A stretch of DNA of 64,000 nt, from positions 868,001-932,000 of the forward strand of contig CAWGHW010000031.1 of NCBI GenBank assembly GCA_963822485.1, in the 5' to 3' direction. The translations under genes and the position numbers were made by a program. Positions 9,067 to 17,679 of this stretch are shown here, piece after piece; position 1 is the stretch's first letter; every line of letters begins with the position of its first letter. The DNA is from DASUBV01 sp963822485. Its GTDB lineage: Bacteria; Actinomycetota; Actinomycetes; Streptosporangiales; Streptosporangiaceae. The notes beneath the pieces are model-generated. The model saw nothing but the letters and a program-made list of their open reading frames with translations, did no database searches and was not told where the DNA came from.

Positions 9067-9911
9067 TCAGGGCCGCCCGGCGCCGGGCACCGAGACTGGC
9101 ACCATCAGGATCTGCCCGGCGCGCGGCCCGTCGGACAGCCGCTTGAGGTTGTCGGTGGGGCTGTCCGCCTTCCGCCACTCGGCGGTCAGGATGAACAGCG
9201 TCCGCCGGTCCGGGCCGCCGAGCATCACCGCGAACGGGGCCCGGTCCTCCTCCAGCTCCACCTGCTGGAGAACCTCGCCGCCCTCAGCCACCCGGGCGAC
9301 CGAGAACCCGCCCGTGGAGACCCACACCGCGCCCTCGGCGTCGAGGGCGATGCCGTCTGGCCCCAGCCCTTCGGCGAACACCCGCCGGCCCGAGAGGCCG
9401 CCGTCCGGGTCGATGTCGAACGCGGTCAGCCGCCGGCGAACGACTCGGAGATGATCAGCGTCCGGTCATCCGGCGTGATGACCATGCCGTTGGGGAACTG
9501 GATGTCGTCCGCGACCTGGCGCAGCCGGCCGTCGGGCGTGATCAGCTTGATGAAGCCCGGCTTGGGCGTCTCGCCGCCGGCGAAGTCGAAGTCCGCGCCG
9601 TTGACGTAGACGTAGCCGCGCCGGTCCACGACGATCTCGTTGGCCCCCTGATCGGCGAGGGCGGTCATCGACCCGTCGGGCTGCTGGGCGCGCACCTGGT
9701 CGCCGGTCATCAGCAGCCGGCCGTCGGGCCGCCAGGCGATCGAGTACCCGAACGAGCGGTCCGCGCGGACCGGCATGACCTCGGCCCGGCCGTCCAGGCC
9801 GACGGCCACGACCTGCCGCTCGATCCAGTTGCAGAACCACAGCCGGCCCTCGTGCCACCGGGGTGATTCGGGTATGCCGAGTCCGCTCAGCAGGACTTCT
9901 GGCTCACTCAT
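9067..9911 (-). CDS. SMP-30/gluconolactonase family protein (frameshifted)
   Basis: A six-bladed propeller lactonase or sugar-acid hydrolase of about 281 residues. The N-terminal part (SGLGIPESPRWHEGRLWFCNW with the metal-binding Glu) runs through NGMVITPDDRTLIISESFAGG into a stop at 9426. The C-terminal part (FAEGLGPDGIALDAEGAVWVSTGG) continues in another frame. Adding one C at about 9429-9436 joins them as ESFAGRLTAFDIDPDGG, the expected family sequence. The ATG at 9911 has AGGAGG seven bases upstream. Whether the break is real or an assembly error cannot be decided here. Confidence 0.82.
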
Positions 9912-9986
9912 GACGCCTCCTTGTGTCGCTTCACCCCCTACACGAACGAGGGCGGGCCAGATCGACACGGGAGAGCGGCCGGCGAG

Positions 9987-10739
9987 TCAGCCGACGGTGA
10001 GGTCGTCGGAGCGGCCGGCGGCCAGGCGTGACCACTGCGCGGTCGGCCGCCCGTCGAGGCGGAACTGGTCCCCGTTGGTCCTGAACGGCTGCGGCCAGCC
10101 CTCGGGCGAGTCCTCCCAGGACTCCTGGCGGCCGTAGACGGTCATGTCCAGCAGCCCGTAGCTGGGGGTCATCACCTCACCGGCCCGGCCGCTGCTCCAG
10201 TAGGTCTCGAACACCTGCCCGCCGTCGCGCAGGTAGCACACCTGCATGCCGAACCACCGTCCGGCCAGCAGCGCGTCGGCCGACTCCCGCGCCGAGTACC
10301 AGGGCATCTCGTAGCCCATGAAGTTCCGGTAGGCCGCGCTCTCGGGGTAGGCGCCCTGGCTGAACGTGGCGAAGGTGACGTCCCGCGAGTGCAGGTAGGA
10401 CAGCTCGCTGATCTGGCCGTTGAAGAACGTGCAGCCCTCGCACTGACCTTCGGCGGGCTGGCCGTCGTGCCACATGTGGTAGTAGACGATGAGCTGGCGG
10501 CGGCCCTCGAACACCTCGATCAGCGGGACCGGGCCGTGCTCGCCGATCAGCGGGATCGAGGGGTCGACCTCGACCATCGGCAGCCGCCGCCGGGCGGCGG
10601 CGATGGCGTCGCCCTCGCGGGTGTGCGCCTTCTCCCGGACCAGCAGGTCGTCCAGCTGCGCCTGCCAGCGCGCCCGGTCCACCACCGGAGGCCGCGCGGC
10701 GGCGTGGTCGATCTCGCCGGTGCCCACCTTGTTAATCAT
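9987..10739 (-). CDS. DUF899 (thioredoxin-like) protein
   Basis: A cytosolic protein of 250 residues in the DUF899 family of thioredoxin-fold proteins. Diagnostic stretches are LLVREKAHTREGDAIAAARRRLPMVEV, the CxxC-bearing GQCEGCTFFNGQ, and YSARESADALLAGRWFGMQVCYLRDGG with VFETYWSSGRAGEV. The ATG at 10739 is preceded by GGAGAA at good distance; an ATG four codons upstream is possible. Function in the family is not established; a redox role is inferred from the fold and the CEGC pair. Confidence 0.88.
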   Translation of the reverse strand: MINKVGTGEIDHAAARPPVVDRARWQAQLDDLLVREKAHTREGDAIAAARRRLPMVEVDPSIPLIGEHGPVPLIEVFEGRRQLIVYYHMWHDGQPAEGQCEGCTFFNGQISELSYLHSRDVTFATFSQGAYPESAAYRNFMGYEMPWYSARESADALLAGRWFGMQVCYLRDGGQVFETYWSSGRAGEVMTPSYGLLDMTVYGRQESWEDSPEGWPQPFRTNGDQFRLDGRPTAQWSRLAAGRSDDLTVG

Positions 10740-10951
10740 GATCTTCTCCATCCGCTCGGGCGCAGGTGCCATCCGCGTACTGAGACGGCGGCAGGTCGCG
10801 GATCTAATCGCCCGCGGGCGAAGTACCCGGGATGCTGCGGCGGGCCGGCCAGTTCGGCTGGCGGAACCTGGGCGATTCGGATAGGAATATCCCTGGAAAT
10901 AGCTGACGGTCGTAGTCGCCGTCGTTTCGGGGCCAGAGCGGGGGTTGGCGC

Positions 10952-13126
10952 GTGCGGGGCTGGGGGCGGCCAGGGGTACTAGCGGCGGTCGCGTTCCTGG
11001 GTCTGCTGGTGGCACCGGCCGCGGCGGCCAGCGCGGCTACCGCGCGACCATCGGCCGGCGCGTCCGGGGAACCGCACTTCAACGTGGGAGCGCCGCATTC
11101 GCCGCGGCTGCTGCGCGAGCTGGCCGGGCCGCGCGGCGTGTCCAGCCGCGGCGCGCGGGCGGGCGCGGTGCCGACGGGACCGCCGGGCGCGGTGCGGGGC
11201 GTGGACGTGGCCGCCTTCCAGCACCCGGTGACCAAGGCGCATCCCAAGGGAACGCCCATCGACTGGTCCCGGGTCGTCGCTGACGGGATCAGGTTCGCCG
11301 CCGTCAAGGCGACCGAGGGCAACTACTACGCCAACCCCTTTTACGCCGGCGACCTGGCCGGCGCCAGCGCCGCGGGCCTGCCGGTGCTGGGGTACGCGTT
11401 CGCCAACCCGAAGTCCGGGAACGGCACCGCGGCCGGCCAGGCGCAGTACCTGGTCAGCCACGCCGGGACGGTGGGCGGCCGGACGCCGCCGCTGATGCTG
11501 GACATCGAGTACAACCCCTACCAGGGCGGGGAGTGCTACGGCCTGTCCAAGGCCGCGATGGTGAGCTGGCTGACGAGCTTCGACGCCGAGGCCCGCAAGC
11601 TCACCGGTCAGGTCCCGGTCCTGTACACCACCTGGGACTGGTGGCACCGGTGCACGGGCGACAGCGCGGCCTTCCGCGCCAGCCTGCTGTGGGTGGCCTC
11701 CTACACCACGGCCGCCCGTCCGGCGATGCCGAAGGGCTGGGGCAACTGGGCGCTGTGGCAGTACACCAGCACCGCCACCGTGCCGGGCATCGACTCGGCC
11801 GGTCACACCGACCTGGACGCCCTGAACCTGATCGCGCCGGGCCCGCAGGAGACCGCGATCGGCATGTCGGTGTCGGTCCCGGTGAGCCAGGCCGTCACCG
11901 GGGCGGCAGCCGGGCTGGGCTACACGGCGGCCGGGCTGCCGGCCGGACTGGCCGTCAATCCCGGCGGGGTGGTCGCGGGCACGCCGACGATGACCGACGC
12001 CGCCCAGGCCAGCACCGTCACCGCGACCGCCGAGGGCCAGGTGCTCGGGTCCATCGGCGTCACCTGGGAGGTGGGCGGCGCCCTCAGCGTGACCCCGCCC
12101 GCCAGCCAGCAGACCGCGGCCGGGAACCCGGTGCTGCTCACCGTCCCGCCCGCGTCGGTGCCCGCGGGCCAGACCGCGTCGTACACCGCCACCGGCCTGC
12201 CGCCCGGCCTGACCATCAGCGCCGCCGGGCAGATCGCCGGCTGGCCCGGCCGCCCCGGCAGCTATCACGTCACCGTCATCGCGGCCGACCGCCTGAAGGA
12301 CATGGGTGAGGCCTCGTTCACCTGGACGGTCACGCCCGTGGCCGACCACGGCCGCGCCGGGCCGGTCAGGTCGCAGGTGCGCCGGCGGTGCCTGAACGAC
12401 CCCGGCGAGACCGCGAAGACCGGGACCAGGATCGGCGTCGTGTCCTGCGACGGGCGCGACGCCCAGCGCTGGGCCCTGGCCCAGGACGGCACTTTGCGCA
12501 TCCGCGGCCGCTGCCTGTCGGTCATCGGCTCGGCCGGTCCCGGCGCCGTCGCCGACCTGGGGCAGTGCTCGGGCGCGGCCCGCCAGCAGTGGACCGTCAG
12601 GACCGCCGGCGAGCTGGCCAACGCAGCGGCGGGCCTGTGCCTGACCGCGCCCAAGCCCGGGCACGGCACGGCCGCCCGGATCGAGGCCTGCACGAGCTCG
12701 GCCAGCCAGCAGTGGCTGCTGCCGCCCGGCCCCGTCGTCTCCCAGATCCCCGGCGGCTGCCTGGACGACCCCGGCAACCGCACCGCGCGCCACACCGCGA
12801 TCCAGGTCTGGCCGTGCGCCGGCGACGCGGCCCAGAACTGGACCGCCTTGCCCGACCGCGCGGTCCAGATCCACGGCCGGTGCCTTCAGGCCCGCCCGGC
12901 CGGCGCGGCCAGCGGCCGCCCGGTGGAGCTGGACCCCTGCACCGGCGGCGCGGCCCAGCGCTGGACTATCAGCCCGGGCGGTACGGGCATGCAGCTGCGC
13001 AACCCGTCGTCGGGCCGGTGCCTGACGGACACCGCCCCGGCCGCGGGCAGCTTCGCCACCCACCCGCCCGCGGTGACCGGCCCCTGCGGCGCCAGCCGCA
13101 CCGCCACCAGCTGGCAGTTCCGCTAA
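10952..13126 (+). CDS. Secreted GH25 muramidase with putative Ig-like repeats and two ricin-type lectin modules
   Basis: A 724-residue exported cell-wall hydrolase. Order: signal peptide (VLAAVAFLGLLVAPAAAASAA), a linker, a GH25 lysozyme domain (about residues 80-290) with GVDVAAF (Asp85) and LMLDIEYN (Asp184 and Glu186, the catalytic DxE), two Ig-like/putative-cadherin repeats (TAAGLPAGLAVNPGGVVAGTP and TATGLPPGLTISAAGQIAG), then two beta-trefoil regions with repeated QxW signatures (AQRWAL, RQQWTV, SQQWLL, AQNWTA, AQRWTI). GH25 cuts the MurNAc-GlcNAc bond; ricin modules probably anchor it to wall glycans. The start is a GTG. Confidence 0.93.
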   Translation: MRGWGRPGVLAAVAFLGLLVAPAAAASAATARPSAGASGEPHFNVGAPHSPRLLRELAGPRGVSSRGARAGAVPTGPPGAVRGVDVAAFQHPVTKAHPKGTPIDWSRVVADGIRFAAVKATEGNYYANPFYAGDLAGASAAGLPVLGYAFANPKSGNGTAAGQAQYLVSHAGTVGGRTPPLMLDIEYNPYQGGECYGLSKAAMVSWLTSFDAEARKLTGQVPVLYTTWDWWHRCTGDSAAFRASLLWVASYTTAARPAMPKGWGNWALWQYTSTATVPGIDSAGHTDLDALNLIAPGPQETAIGMSVSVPVSQAVTGAAAGLGYTAAGLPAGLAVNPGGVVAGTPTMTDAAQASTVTATAEGQVLGSIGVTWEVGGALSVTPPASQQTAAGNPVLLTVPPASVPAGQTASYTATGLPPGLTISAAGQIAGWPGRPGSYHVTVIAADRLKDMGEASFTWTVTPVADHGRAGPVRSQVRRRCLNDPGETAKTGTRIGVVSCDGRDAQRWALAQDGTLRIRGRCLSVIGSAGPGAVADLGQCSGAARQQWTVRTAGELANAAAGLCLTAPKPGHGTAARIEACTSSASQQWLLPPGPVVSQIPGGCLDDPGNRTARHTAIQVWPCAGDAAQNWTALPDRAVQIHGRCLQARPAGAASGRPVELDPCTGGAAQRWTISPGGTGMQLRNPSSGRCLTDTAPAAGSFATHPPAVTGPCGASRTATSWQFR

Positions 13127-13142
13127 TCCCGGATCCGCCGAA

Positions 13143-13538
13143 CTAGCTGCTCATGCCAGGCGCTGCTACGGGAATGCCCACCGAGTGGGCAATGTCGAAC
13201 ATGCGCTTGTCATAGGTCACCAAGTAGGCGAGCGCGTCGCCGATGGCCTGGGCACTCGCGACGTGTATGGCGTCGAGCGTCCGGATGCCGCCGGGCAGAT
13301 TCCCGGCCGCGTCCCGGATCTCGTCGGTGACCAGGATCTCCGTGAAGCTGGCCAGGAGATCCTGCATCGCGGTGGGGTAACTGCCGACCCGGTCGAGCGT
13401 GCGCACTGTCTCGATGAAGCCGATCGTGGAAGTCCCCATGGGCATCTCGGGTGACTGGGCCAGGAACCCGCGGAGTTCCCCGGCATATGGGCGGCCGGTC
13501 ACCAAGGTCACCAGGGCCGAGGCGTCCAGGTAGATCAC
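13143..13538 (-). CDS. vapC: PIN-domain toxin ribonuclease (VapC family)
   Basis: 131 residues with the PIN pattern: MIYLDASALV (first Asp), FIETVRTLDRV (Glu), and TLDAIHVASAQAIGDALAYLVTYDKRM (paired acidic residues). VapC toxins are Mg-dependent RNases, usually against tRNA or rRNA. The GTG start overlaps the antitoxin stop by four bases (GTGA), the typical coupled order antitoxin-toxin. It is convergent with the GH25 gene with a 16-base gap. Confidence 0.92.
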   Translation of the reverse strand: MIYLDASALVTLVTGRPYAGELRGFLAQSPEMPMGTSTIGFIETVRTLDRVGSYPTAMQDLLASFTEILVTDEIRDAAGNLPGGIRTLDAIHVASAQAIGDALAYLVTYDKRMFDIAHSVGIPVAAPGMSS

Positions 13539-13819
13539 CGGTCGTCTGCCTCCCGCTCGGCGAGGAGAATCTCCAGCGGTGATGCGTCCTCGGGCACGGT
13601 GAAGGTGGGGATCTGGTCGAGGTCCTTGGTTGTCGCCGGCTTCATCCTGATGACTCCCCGGGCGATGAGGGGGGCATACCGGCCGAGGATCCCCGATCCG
13701 GGCACCACAATGGCGATGGTCTTGCCGTGACGGGTCACCTCGATGGCCTCGCCGCGCTCGACACGAGCGAAGACGGCGCTGGGGTTGTAGGAGAACTCCC
13801 GGACTGATACACCGCTCAT
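13535..13819 (-). CDS. Phd/YefM-type antitoxin
   Basis: 94 residues. The N-terminus MSGVSVREFSYNPSAVFARVERGEAIEVTRHGKTIAIVVP is the Phd/YefM DNA-binding fold; the acidic C-terminus (VPEDASPLEILLAEREADDR) is the toxin-binding tail. The ATG at 13819 follows GAGGG and is preferred over 13858. It pairs with the downstream VapC by overlap. Direct repeats upstream (13838-13870) are the likely autoregulatory site. Confidence 0.9.
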   Translation of the reverse strand: MSGVSVREFSYNPSAVFARVERGEAIEVTRHGKTIAIVVPGSGILGRYAPLIARGVIRMKPATTKDLDQIPTFTVPEDASPLEILLAEREADDR

Positions 13820-13837
13820 TCGCCCTCGCTCCCATCG

Positions 13838-13870
13838 TTGTACCTGCAACGAGAACATTGTACCTACAGC
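13838..13870. promoter_or_regulatory. Toxin-antitoxin operator: two 13-base direct repeats
   Basis: TTGTACCTGCAAC (13838-13850) and TTGTACCTACAGC (13858-13870) start exactly 20 bases apart, two helical turns, and on the minus strand cover a TACAAT -10 box for the antitoxin gene. This is the arrangement expected for cooperative Phd/YefM autorepression. Confidence 0.65.
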
Positions 13871-14163
13871 GGCCAGACTCCCGCCCCGTCAGGCGACCGC
13901 CAGCACGGTAAGCAATCGGGTCGTAGAGCCGGTGCCGCCCCCGCCGATCCCGCCCGCCGCGGCCAACCCCGCGGCCCCCGCCACTAGCGGGCCGGAGACG
14001 CCAGCCCCGCGGCGTTTCCGCGGAAACGTTCGACGCATGTGCGTGACACACTTGCGCAATACGCTTCCGCGGCCAGACAAGCATCCGCCGCTACATGAGC
14101 CCCGGATGATGGCAACCAACATCGTCGGCCAGGGGAACCAGTCGTTAGCGGGTGGCGGGCGGG
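13871..14163. other. Gene-free stretch with one perfect palindrome
   Basis: I see no convincing gene in these about 300 bases. A 16-base perfect palindrome, CGTTTCCG/CGGAAACG, lies at 14013-14028. A 92-codon frame on the minus strand has no ribosome binding site or recognisable sequence and is not called. Confidence 0.5.
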
Positions 14164-15777
14164 TCATTCGCCCGCGACGGGCGGGCTTGGCTCCATGAGA
14201 TGCGGGGCGCCCTGCGGGCGGCGCTGCTGATACCAGGTGAGGAGCATCGTGGCCCCGATTACCAGCCAGGCGATGAAATAGACCATGGTGACCAGGGAGA
14301 GAATTGCCTCGATCGGCTTACTGTCGGCGGGGGTGGGGTCGCCGATCGCCAGAACGACCGCGATCAGGGCGGGCGTGATCAGCCCCCATGCACACCACGC
14401 GACGGCCTGGTCCGCGGGCGGCCGGGGCCGCACGCGGGCGGGCTTGGGCCTCGGCCGGGCCCTGGTCATCCTGGCGGGGAGGTCGGCGGTGAGGTCGGCC
14501 AGCTCGGCGAGCGTCCGTGCGGCGAGCGCCTGGCCCGTCCGCCGGTCCAGTTCCTGGCTGGTGAGCCTGCCCTGAGCGAACGCGGTCGTGAGCGTGTCGA
14601 GGACGTGGTCGAGGTCGTCGTCGGAGGCCAGGAGGGAACCGGGCGGCTGAGCCGGTGAAAGGGCGTCCGGGCCGCCGCCGCGGCGGCTGGTGCCCGGTGA
14701 TCTGCGGGCGAGTGCCCCGCCAAGGACCCCGAGCCAGGCGCCGAGGAACGGCGCGACCAGAAGCGCGGTCAGCGGCGTCTGGCCCGCCTGGCCGACACTG
14801 ATCTCGGCCAGGTACTCGTGCCGGAGGCCCGGCGGGATCACAGTCCGGTCCGGATCGCAGGTCTCGCAGCCACCATGGCTGGTATAGCTGCTGCTTTGCA
14901 GCGGCACGTGGTGCGGGAGCAGCGCGATCGTGACCGAGGTGAGCGCCGCCAGCAGGAGGGCCGCCGCCGCCGTGGCGCAGCTCGCGGCCACGCAGGCCTG
15001 AAGGACCGGTCCCAGGGCCGCCGGCCGCGAGTCTCGCGCGGACCTTCGCGCGGCCAGGAACCCGGTCACCAGGGGCAGCGCCGCGGCCAGCCACCACCAG
15101 CCCAGTGACGGGCCGTTGGGGTCGATGGTGACGCCGAAGGGGGCGAGCGCGTACAGCACGCCGCCGGTGACCGCGCCGAGCCCGATGGCGATCGGCACGG
15201 TCCAGCGGGTGAGCCGCACGCGCTGGGAGGTCAGGATGAGCAGCCCGGCCACGTAGCTGGCGATGATGAGCAGCAGCAGGATCTCCATGACCCAGATGCC
15301 GGGAACGACCACAAAGTAGGCGCCGAGCTTGCTGCCCAGACGGTCCTTCACGGTCTTGGCGGCGATCAGCGCGAGCACTAGTGCGTAACCGCCGATCCGT
15401 GCCGTGCGCGGCCCCCAGCCGGATCGAGCCGGCCCGAAGTAGCGGCGGACCACCGCGGGCAGTACGGCTAGCAGGACTACGGTGACCACGACGTACATCT
15501 GGTTCAGGGGTACGGCGGAGTCCGATGAGCTGCCGGCCCAGCCGACCCGCACCAGGGCCGCGGCGCCGGCGGCGAAGGCCAGCACCGGCGCGACTCGCAT
15601 CAAGACCTCCCGTGCCACCAGCCACAGCCCGCCGGCTACCCACCCCACGCGGCCGGCCGGGTCCGGGATCTCGCCCGCCTCGGCCAGCAGGGCCTCGGCC
15701 CAGTCGCGGCGGCCCGCCGGGAGCAGCCGGGCCGAGCGCCCCAGCAGCCCGGCGAGCACCCTCGTGAAGCGGTCCAT
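14164..15777 (-). CDS. Multi-pass membrane protein with C-terminal DUF1707 domain
   Basis: A 537-residue protein. The N-terminus (ARLLPAGRRDWAEALLAEAGEI) is an amphipathic cytosolic segment, followed by about nine hydrophobic helices, including VVLLAVLPAVV and LLLLIIASYVAGLLILT, an external loop with SHGGCETCDP, a cytosolic DUF1707 module (LDHVLDTLTTAFAQGRLTSQELDRRTGQALAARTLAELADL, about residues 390-440) and two more helices. DUF1707 modules bind DNA or self-associate in actinobacteria. The ATG overlaps the PadR stop by one base (TGATG), so the PadR regulator and this protein are coupled, the usual PadR/membrane partner layout. Confidence 0.85.
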   Translation of the reverse strand: MDRFTRVLAGLLGRSARLLPAGRRDWAEALLAEAGEIPDPAGRVGWVAGGLWLVAREVLMRVAPVLAFAAGAAALVRVGWAGSSSDSAVPLNQMYVVVTVVLLAVLPAVVRRYFGPARSGWGPRTARIGGYALVLALIAAKTVKDRLGSKLGAYFVVVPGIWVMEILLLLIIASYVAGLLILTSQRVRLTRWTVPIAIGLGAVTGGVLYALAPFGVTIDPNGPSLGWWWLAAALPLVTGFLAARRSARDSRPAALGPVLQACVAASCATAAAALLLAALTSVTIALLPHHVPLQSSSYTSHGGCETCDPDRTVIPPGLRHEYLAEISVGQAGQTPLTALLVAPFLGAWLGVLGGALARRSPGTSRRGGGPDALSPAQPPGSLLASDDDLDHVLDTLTTAFAQGRLTSQELDRRTGQALAARTLAELADLTADLPARMTRARPRPKPARVRPRPPADQAVAWCAWGLITPALIAVVLAIGDPTPADSKPIEAILSLVTMVYFIAWLVIGATMLLTWYQQRRPQGAPHLMEPSPPVAGE

Positions 15778-16121
15778 CACGCGCCCTCTCCCGCTATCCG
15801 GCGTCGGCTCGCAGGTCGTGCGGGTGCCGTACGCGGCTGCTTCAGCGGTGCCTGTTCGGCCAGCGCCGCCCGGGCTGTGGCCAGCCCTTCCGAGCTGAGC
15901 CGGTACAGGTGCCGTCGCGGCCGTCCGGCGGGCTGCCCGTCCTCCCAGCACGCCTCGACGAGGCCCCGCTCGGCCAGCCGGATCAGGATCGGGTACAGCG
16001 TCCCCGACCTCAGCCCGGTCTGCGTGGCCAGCAGGTAGCCGTGCCGCCAGGTGGCCGGGTCCGCCTCCAGCGAGGCGAGCACCGACAGTGTCTGAGCGGA
16101 AAATCCGGAACGACGAGCCAT
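15777..16121 (-). CDS. PadR-family transcriptional regulator
   Basis: A 114-residue winged-helix protein: GFSAQTLSVLASLEADPATWRHGYLLATQTGLRSGTLYPILIRLAERGLVE with the wing WEDGQPAGRPRRHLYRLSSEG. It lacks the long C-terminal dimer helix of PadR-s2 proteins. The ATG at 16121 lies seven bases after TAGAGT on the minus strand, which suggests a leaderless mRNA. It is the first gene of a two-gene operon with the DUF1707 membrane protein. Confidence 0.92.
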   Translation of the reverse strand: MARRSGFSAQTLSVLASLEADPATWRHGYLLATQTGLRSGTLYPILIRLAERGLVEACWEDGQPAGRPRRHLYRLSSEGLATARAALAEQAPLKQPRTAPARPASRRRIAGEGA

Positions 16122-16128
16122 GATCCAA

Positions 16129-16144
16129 ACTCTACCTAGATAGA
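16129..16144 (-). promoter_or_regulatory. Leaderless -10 box overlapped by a PadR palindrome
   Basis: TCTACCTAGATAGA (16131-16144, plus strand) is a near-palindrome centred on CTAG with one mismatched base pair. It overlaps the minus-strand TAGAGT -10 box (16134-16129), seven bases before the padR start. Autorepression by occlusion is the simplest reading. Confidence 0.6.
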
Positions 16145-16230
16145 CCATCGCGGTCACCGTTATAGGAGAAACTCTCAGGGCCCGCCGGCCTCCGCCGCTA
16201 GCGGGGGCAATCAGAGGCTTCAGCGGGCGG

Positions 16231-16602
16231 TCAGGAATCGAGCCGCACGATAGACCGACCGGGCACGTAGGTCAGGCTGACCCGCTGGCCGACCTTATAG
16301 TCACGGAGACTGTGCCGCACGGGGACCGTGGATCTGTACAGATACCCGTCGCGCTGGTATTCGACCTTAGCCCAGGGGCCGCCGCCGCCCAGGCCGTCGT
16401 CGCTCCGGCCCAGCTCCAGGATCCGCCCGGCCGACGAGGTTCCGAGCGTTCTCAGCAGCCGTTCCCGCCGGTTATGGGCAATGGCCACGGGGATCAGGAT
16501 GATCAATGGCGACCCGATGATCGCCACGATGGCCCAGGACATCGAGTTGGCCACCTCCCACCCGCCGGCCGCATTCCCGGCGGTATTGAGCCGCAAGCTC
16601 AT
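16231..16602 (-). CDS. DUF3592-like single-pass membrane protein
   Basis: 123 residues. One membrane helix (MSWAIVAIIGSPLIILIPVAIAH) is followed by a soluble beta domain ending GQRVSLTYVPGRSIVRLDS, resembling DUF3592 proteins (AxVEYxxxG, VGxxVxVxYxP). The ATG at 16602 is used; the ATG at about 16542, directly before the helix, is an alternative. Function unknown. It stands alone between the PadR operon and the amidohydrolase. Confidence 0.72.
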   Translation of the reverse strand: MSLRLNTAGNAAGGWEVANSMSWAIVAIIGSPLIILIPVAIAHNRRERLLRTLGTSSAGRILELGRSDDGLGGGGPWAKVEYQRDGYLYRSTVPVRHSLRDYKVGQRVSLTYVPGRSIVRLDS

Positions 16603-16809
16603 TTTCCCACATTCCGAGCGGGTGGCGACAGAGCGACGAAAGGTCAGGATCGGGGCGGCCGCCGACGACTGGCCGCCATCCTGAGCGCGAACGCTGGCGC
16701 GCTGTTCGGCCTGCGCGGCTAGCCGTCCCCCGCCGCCCGGCGGTCCATTGACACACTGAAACGGGGTTCTAGTCTTGGGCTAGGGTCTGGCTACCACCGG
16801 AGGCAACGC

Positions 16810-17679
16810 ATGGCCTTCCCGCCTGGGAGCCCGGTTATCGACACGATGATCGGCTTCCCGCACGAGGGGTTCGCGCAGTACGACTTCATCCGCAGGCAGA
16901 CCAGGGACCGCTCGTCGCGGGAGGAGATGGAGTTCCCCGTCGAGTACATCTTCAAGGGCGTGCCCAAGGACCTGCCGACCGACGATCCCATCGCGGTGAC
17001 CCTGGGCGAGATGGACAAGTACGGGATCGAGCGCGGGCTGATCGGCGTGGCCGACGAGACCTCGCGGGCCGCGCTCAAGGCCCACCCGGACCGCTTCATC
17101 CCGTCCGGCGCGGTGCCCGACCCGAACGACGTCACCGGCAGCGTGCGCGCCATCCGGCGGGAGTTCGAGGCGTACGGCATCCGCGCCACCTCAGTGTTTC
17201 CCTCGGGCACGTTCCCGCAGGTCCCCATCGACGATCCGAAGATGTACCCGATCTACCAGACCTGCGTGGACCTGGGCATTCCCATCTTCGTGTGCGCCGG
17301 CGTCCCGGGTCCGCGACTGAAGTTCGCCCCCCAGGAAGTGGCCCGGATCGACACCGTGATGTACGACTTCCCTGAGCTGGTCTTCGTCACCCGGCACGGC
17401 TGCGAGCCCTGGGAGGCGCTGGCGGTCAAGCTGATGCTCAAGTGGCCGAACCTGTACTACTCGACCTCGGCCTTCGCGCCCCGGCACTATCCGCAGGCGA
17501 TCATCAACTACGCCAACACCCGCGGCGCCGACAAGATCATCTACGCCGGCTACTTTCCCATGGGCCTGTCCCTGGAGCGCATCTTCCGCGATCTGCCCGG
17601 CGTGCCGTTCAAGGACGAGGTCTGGCCCAGGTTCCTGCACGAGAACGCCCGCCGCGTGCTCAAGCTGGACGCCCCGTAA
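16810..17679 (+). CDS. Amidohydrolase-2-type TIM-barrel protein with altered metal ligands
   Basis: 289 residues with family landmarks: a start GSPVIDTMIGFP, PDRFIPSGAVPDP, LGIPIFVCAGVPGPR, RHGCEPWEALAVKLMLKWPNLYYSTSAFAPRHYP and ENARRVLKL. Members normally bind a metal through an N-terminal DxH and a C-terminal Asp in a GSDYP-like motif. Here the first is DTMIG (Asp11) and the second is AGYFP (about residues 245-249), so both sites are changed. The start has GGAGG six bases upstream. The stop codon TAA directly abuts the ATG of the acyl-CoA dehydrogenase, so the two are co-translated and probably share a CoA-thioester pathway. Confidence 0.85.
   Translation: MAFPPGSPVIDTMIGFPHEGFAQYDFIRRQTRDRSSREEMEFPVEYIFKGVPKDLPTDDPIAVTLGEMDKYGIERGLIGVADETSRAALKAHPDRFIPSGAVPDPNDVTGSVRAIRREFEAYGIRATSVFPSGTFPQVPIDDPKMYPIYQTCVDLGIPIFVCAGVPGPRLKFAPQEVARIDTVMYDFPELVFVTRHGCEPWEALAVKLMLKWPNLYYSTSAFAPRHYPQAIINYANTRGADKIIYAGYFPMGLSLERIFRDLPGVPFKDEVWPRFLHENARRVLKLDAP

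Noticed and set aside
10979..13063. 694-codon minus-strand frame
   Set aside because: It lies wholly opposite the GH25-ricin gene and has the composition of a GC-rich antisense frame.
13143..13870. VapC/Phd locus as part of a mobile element
   Set aside because: No integrase, transposase, tRNA or flanking repeat is present; it looks like an isolated chromosomal TA pair.
13889..14167. 92-codon minus-strand frame ending in an Ala/Gly-rich segment
   Set aside because: Lacks a Shine-Dalgarno or leaderless signal and contains the 16-base palindrome; coding use is not supported.
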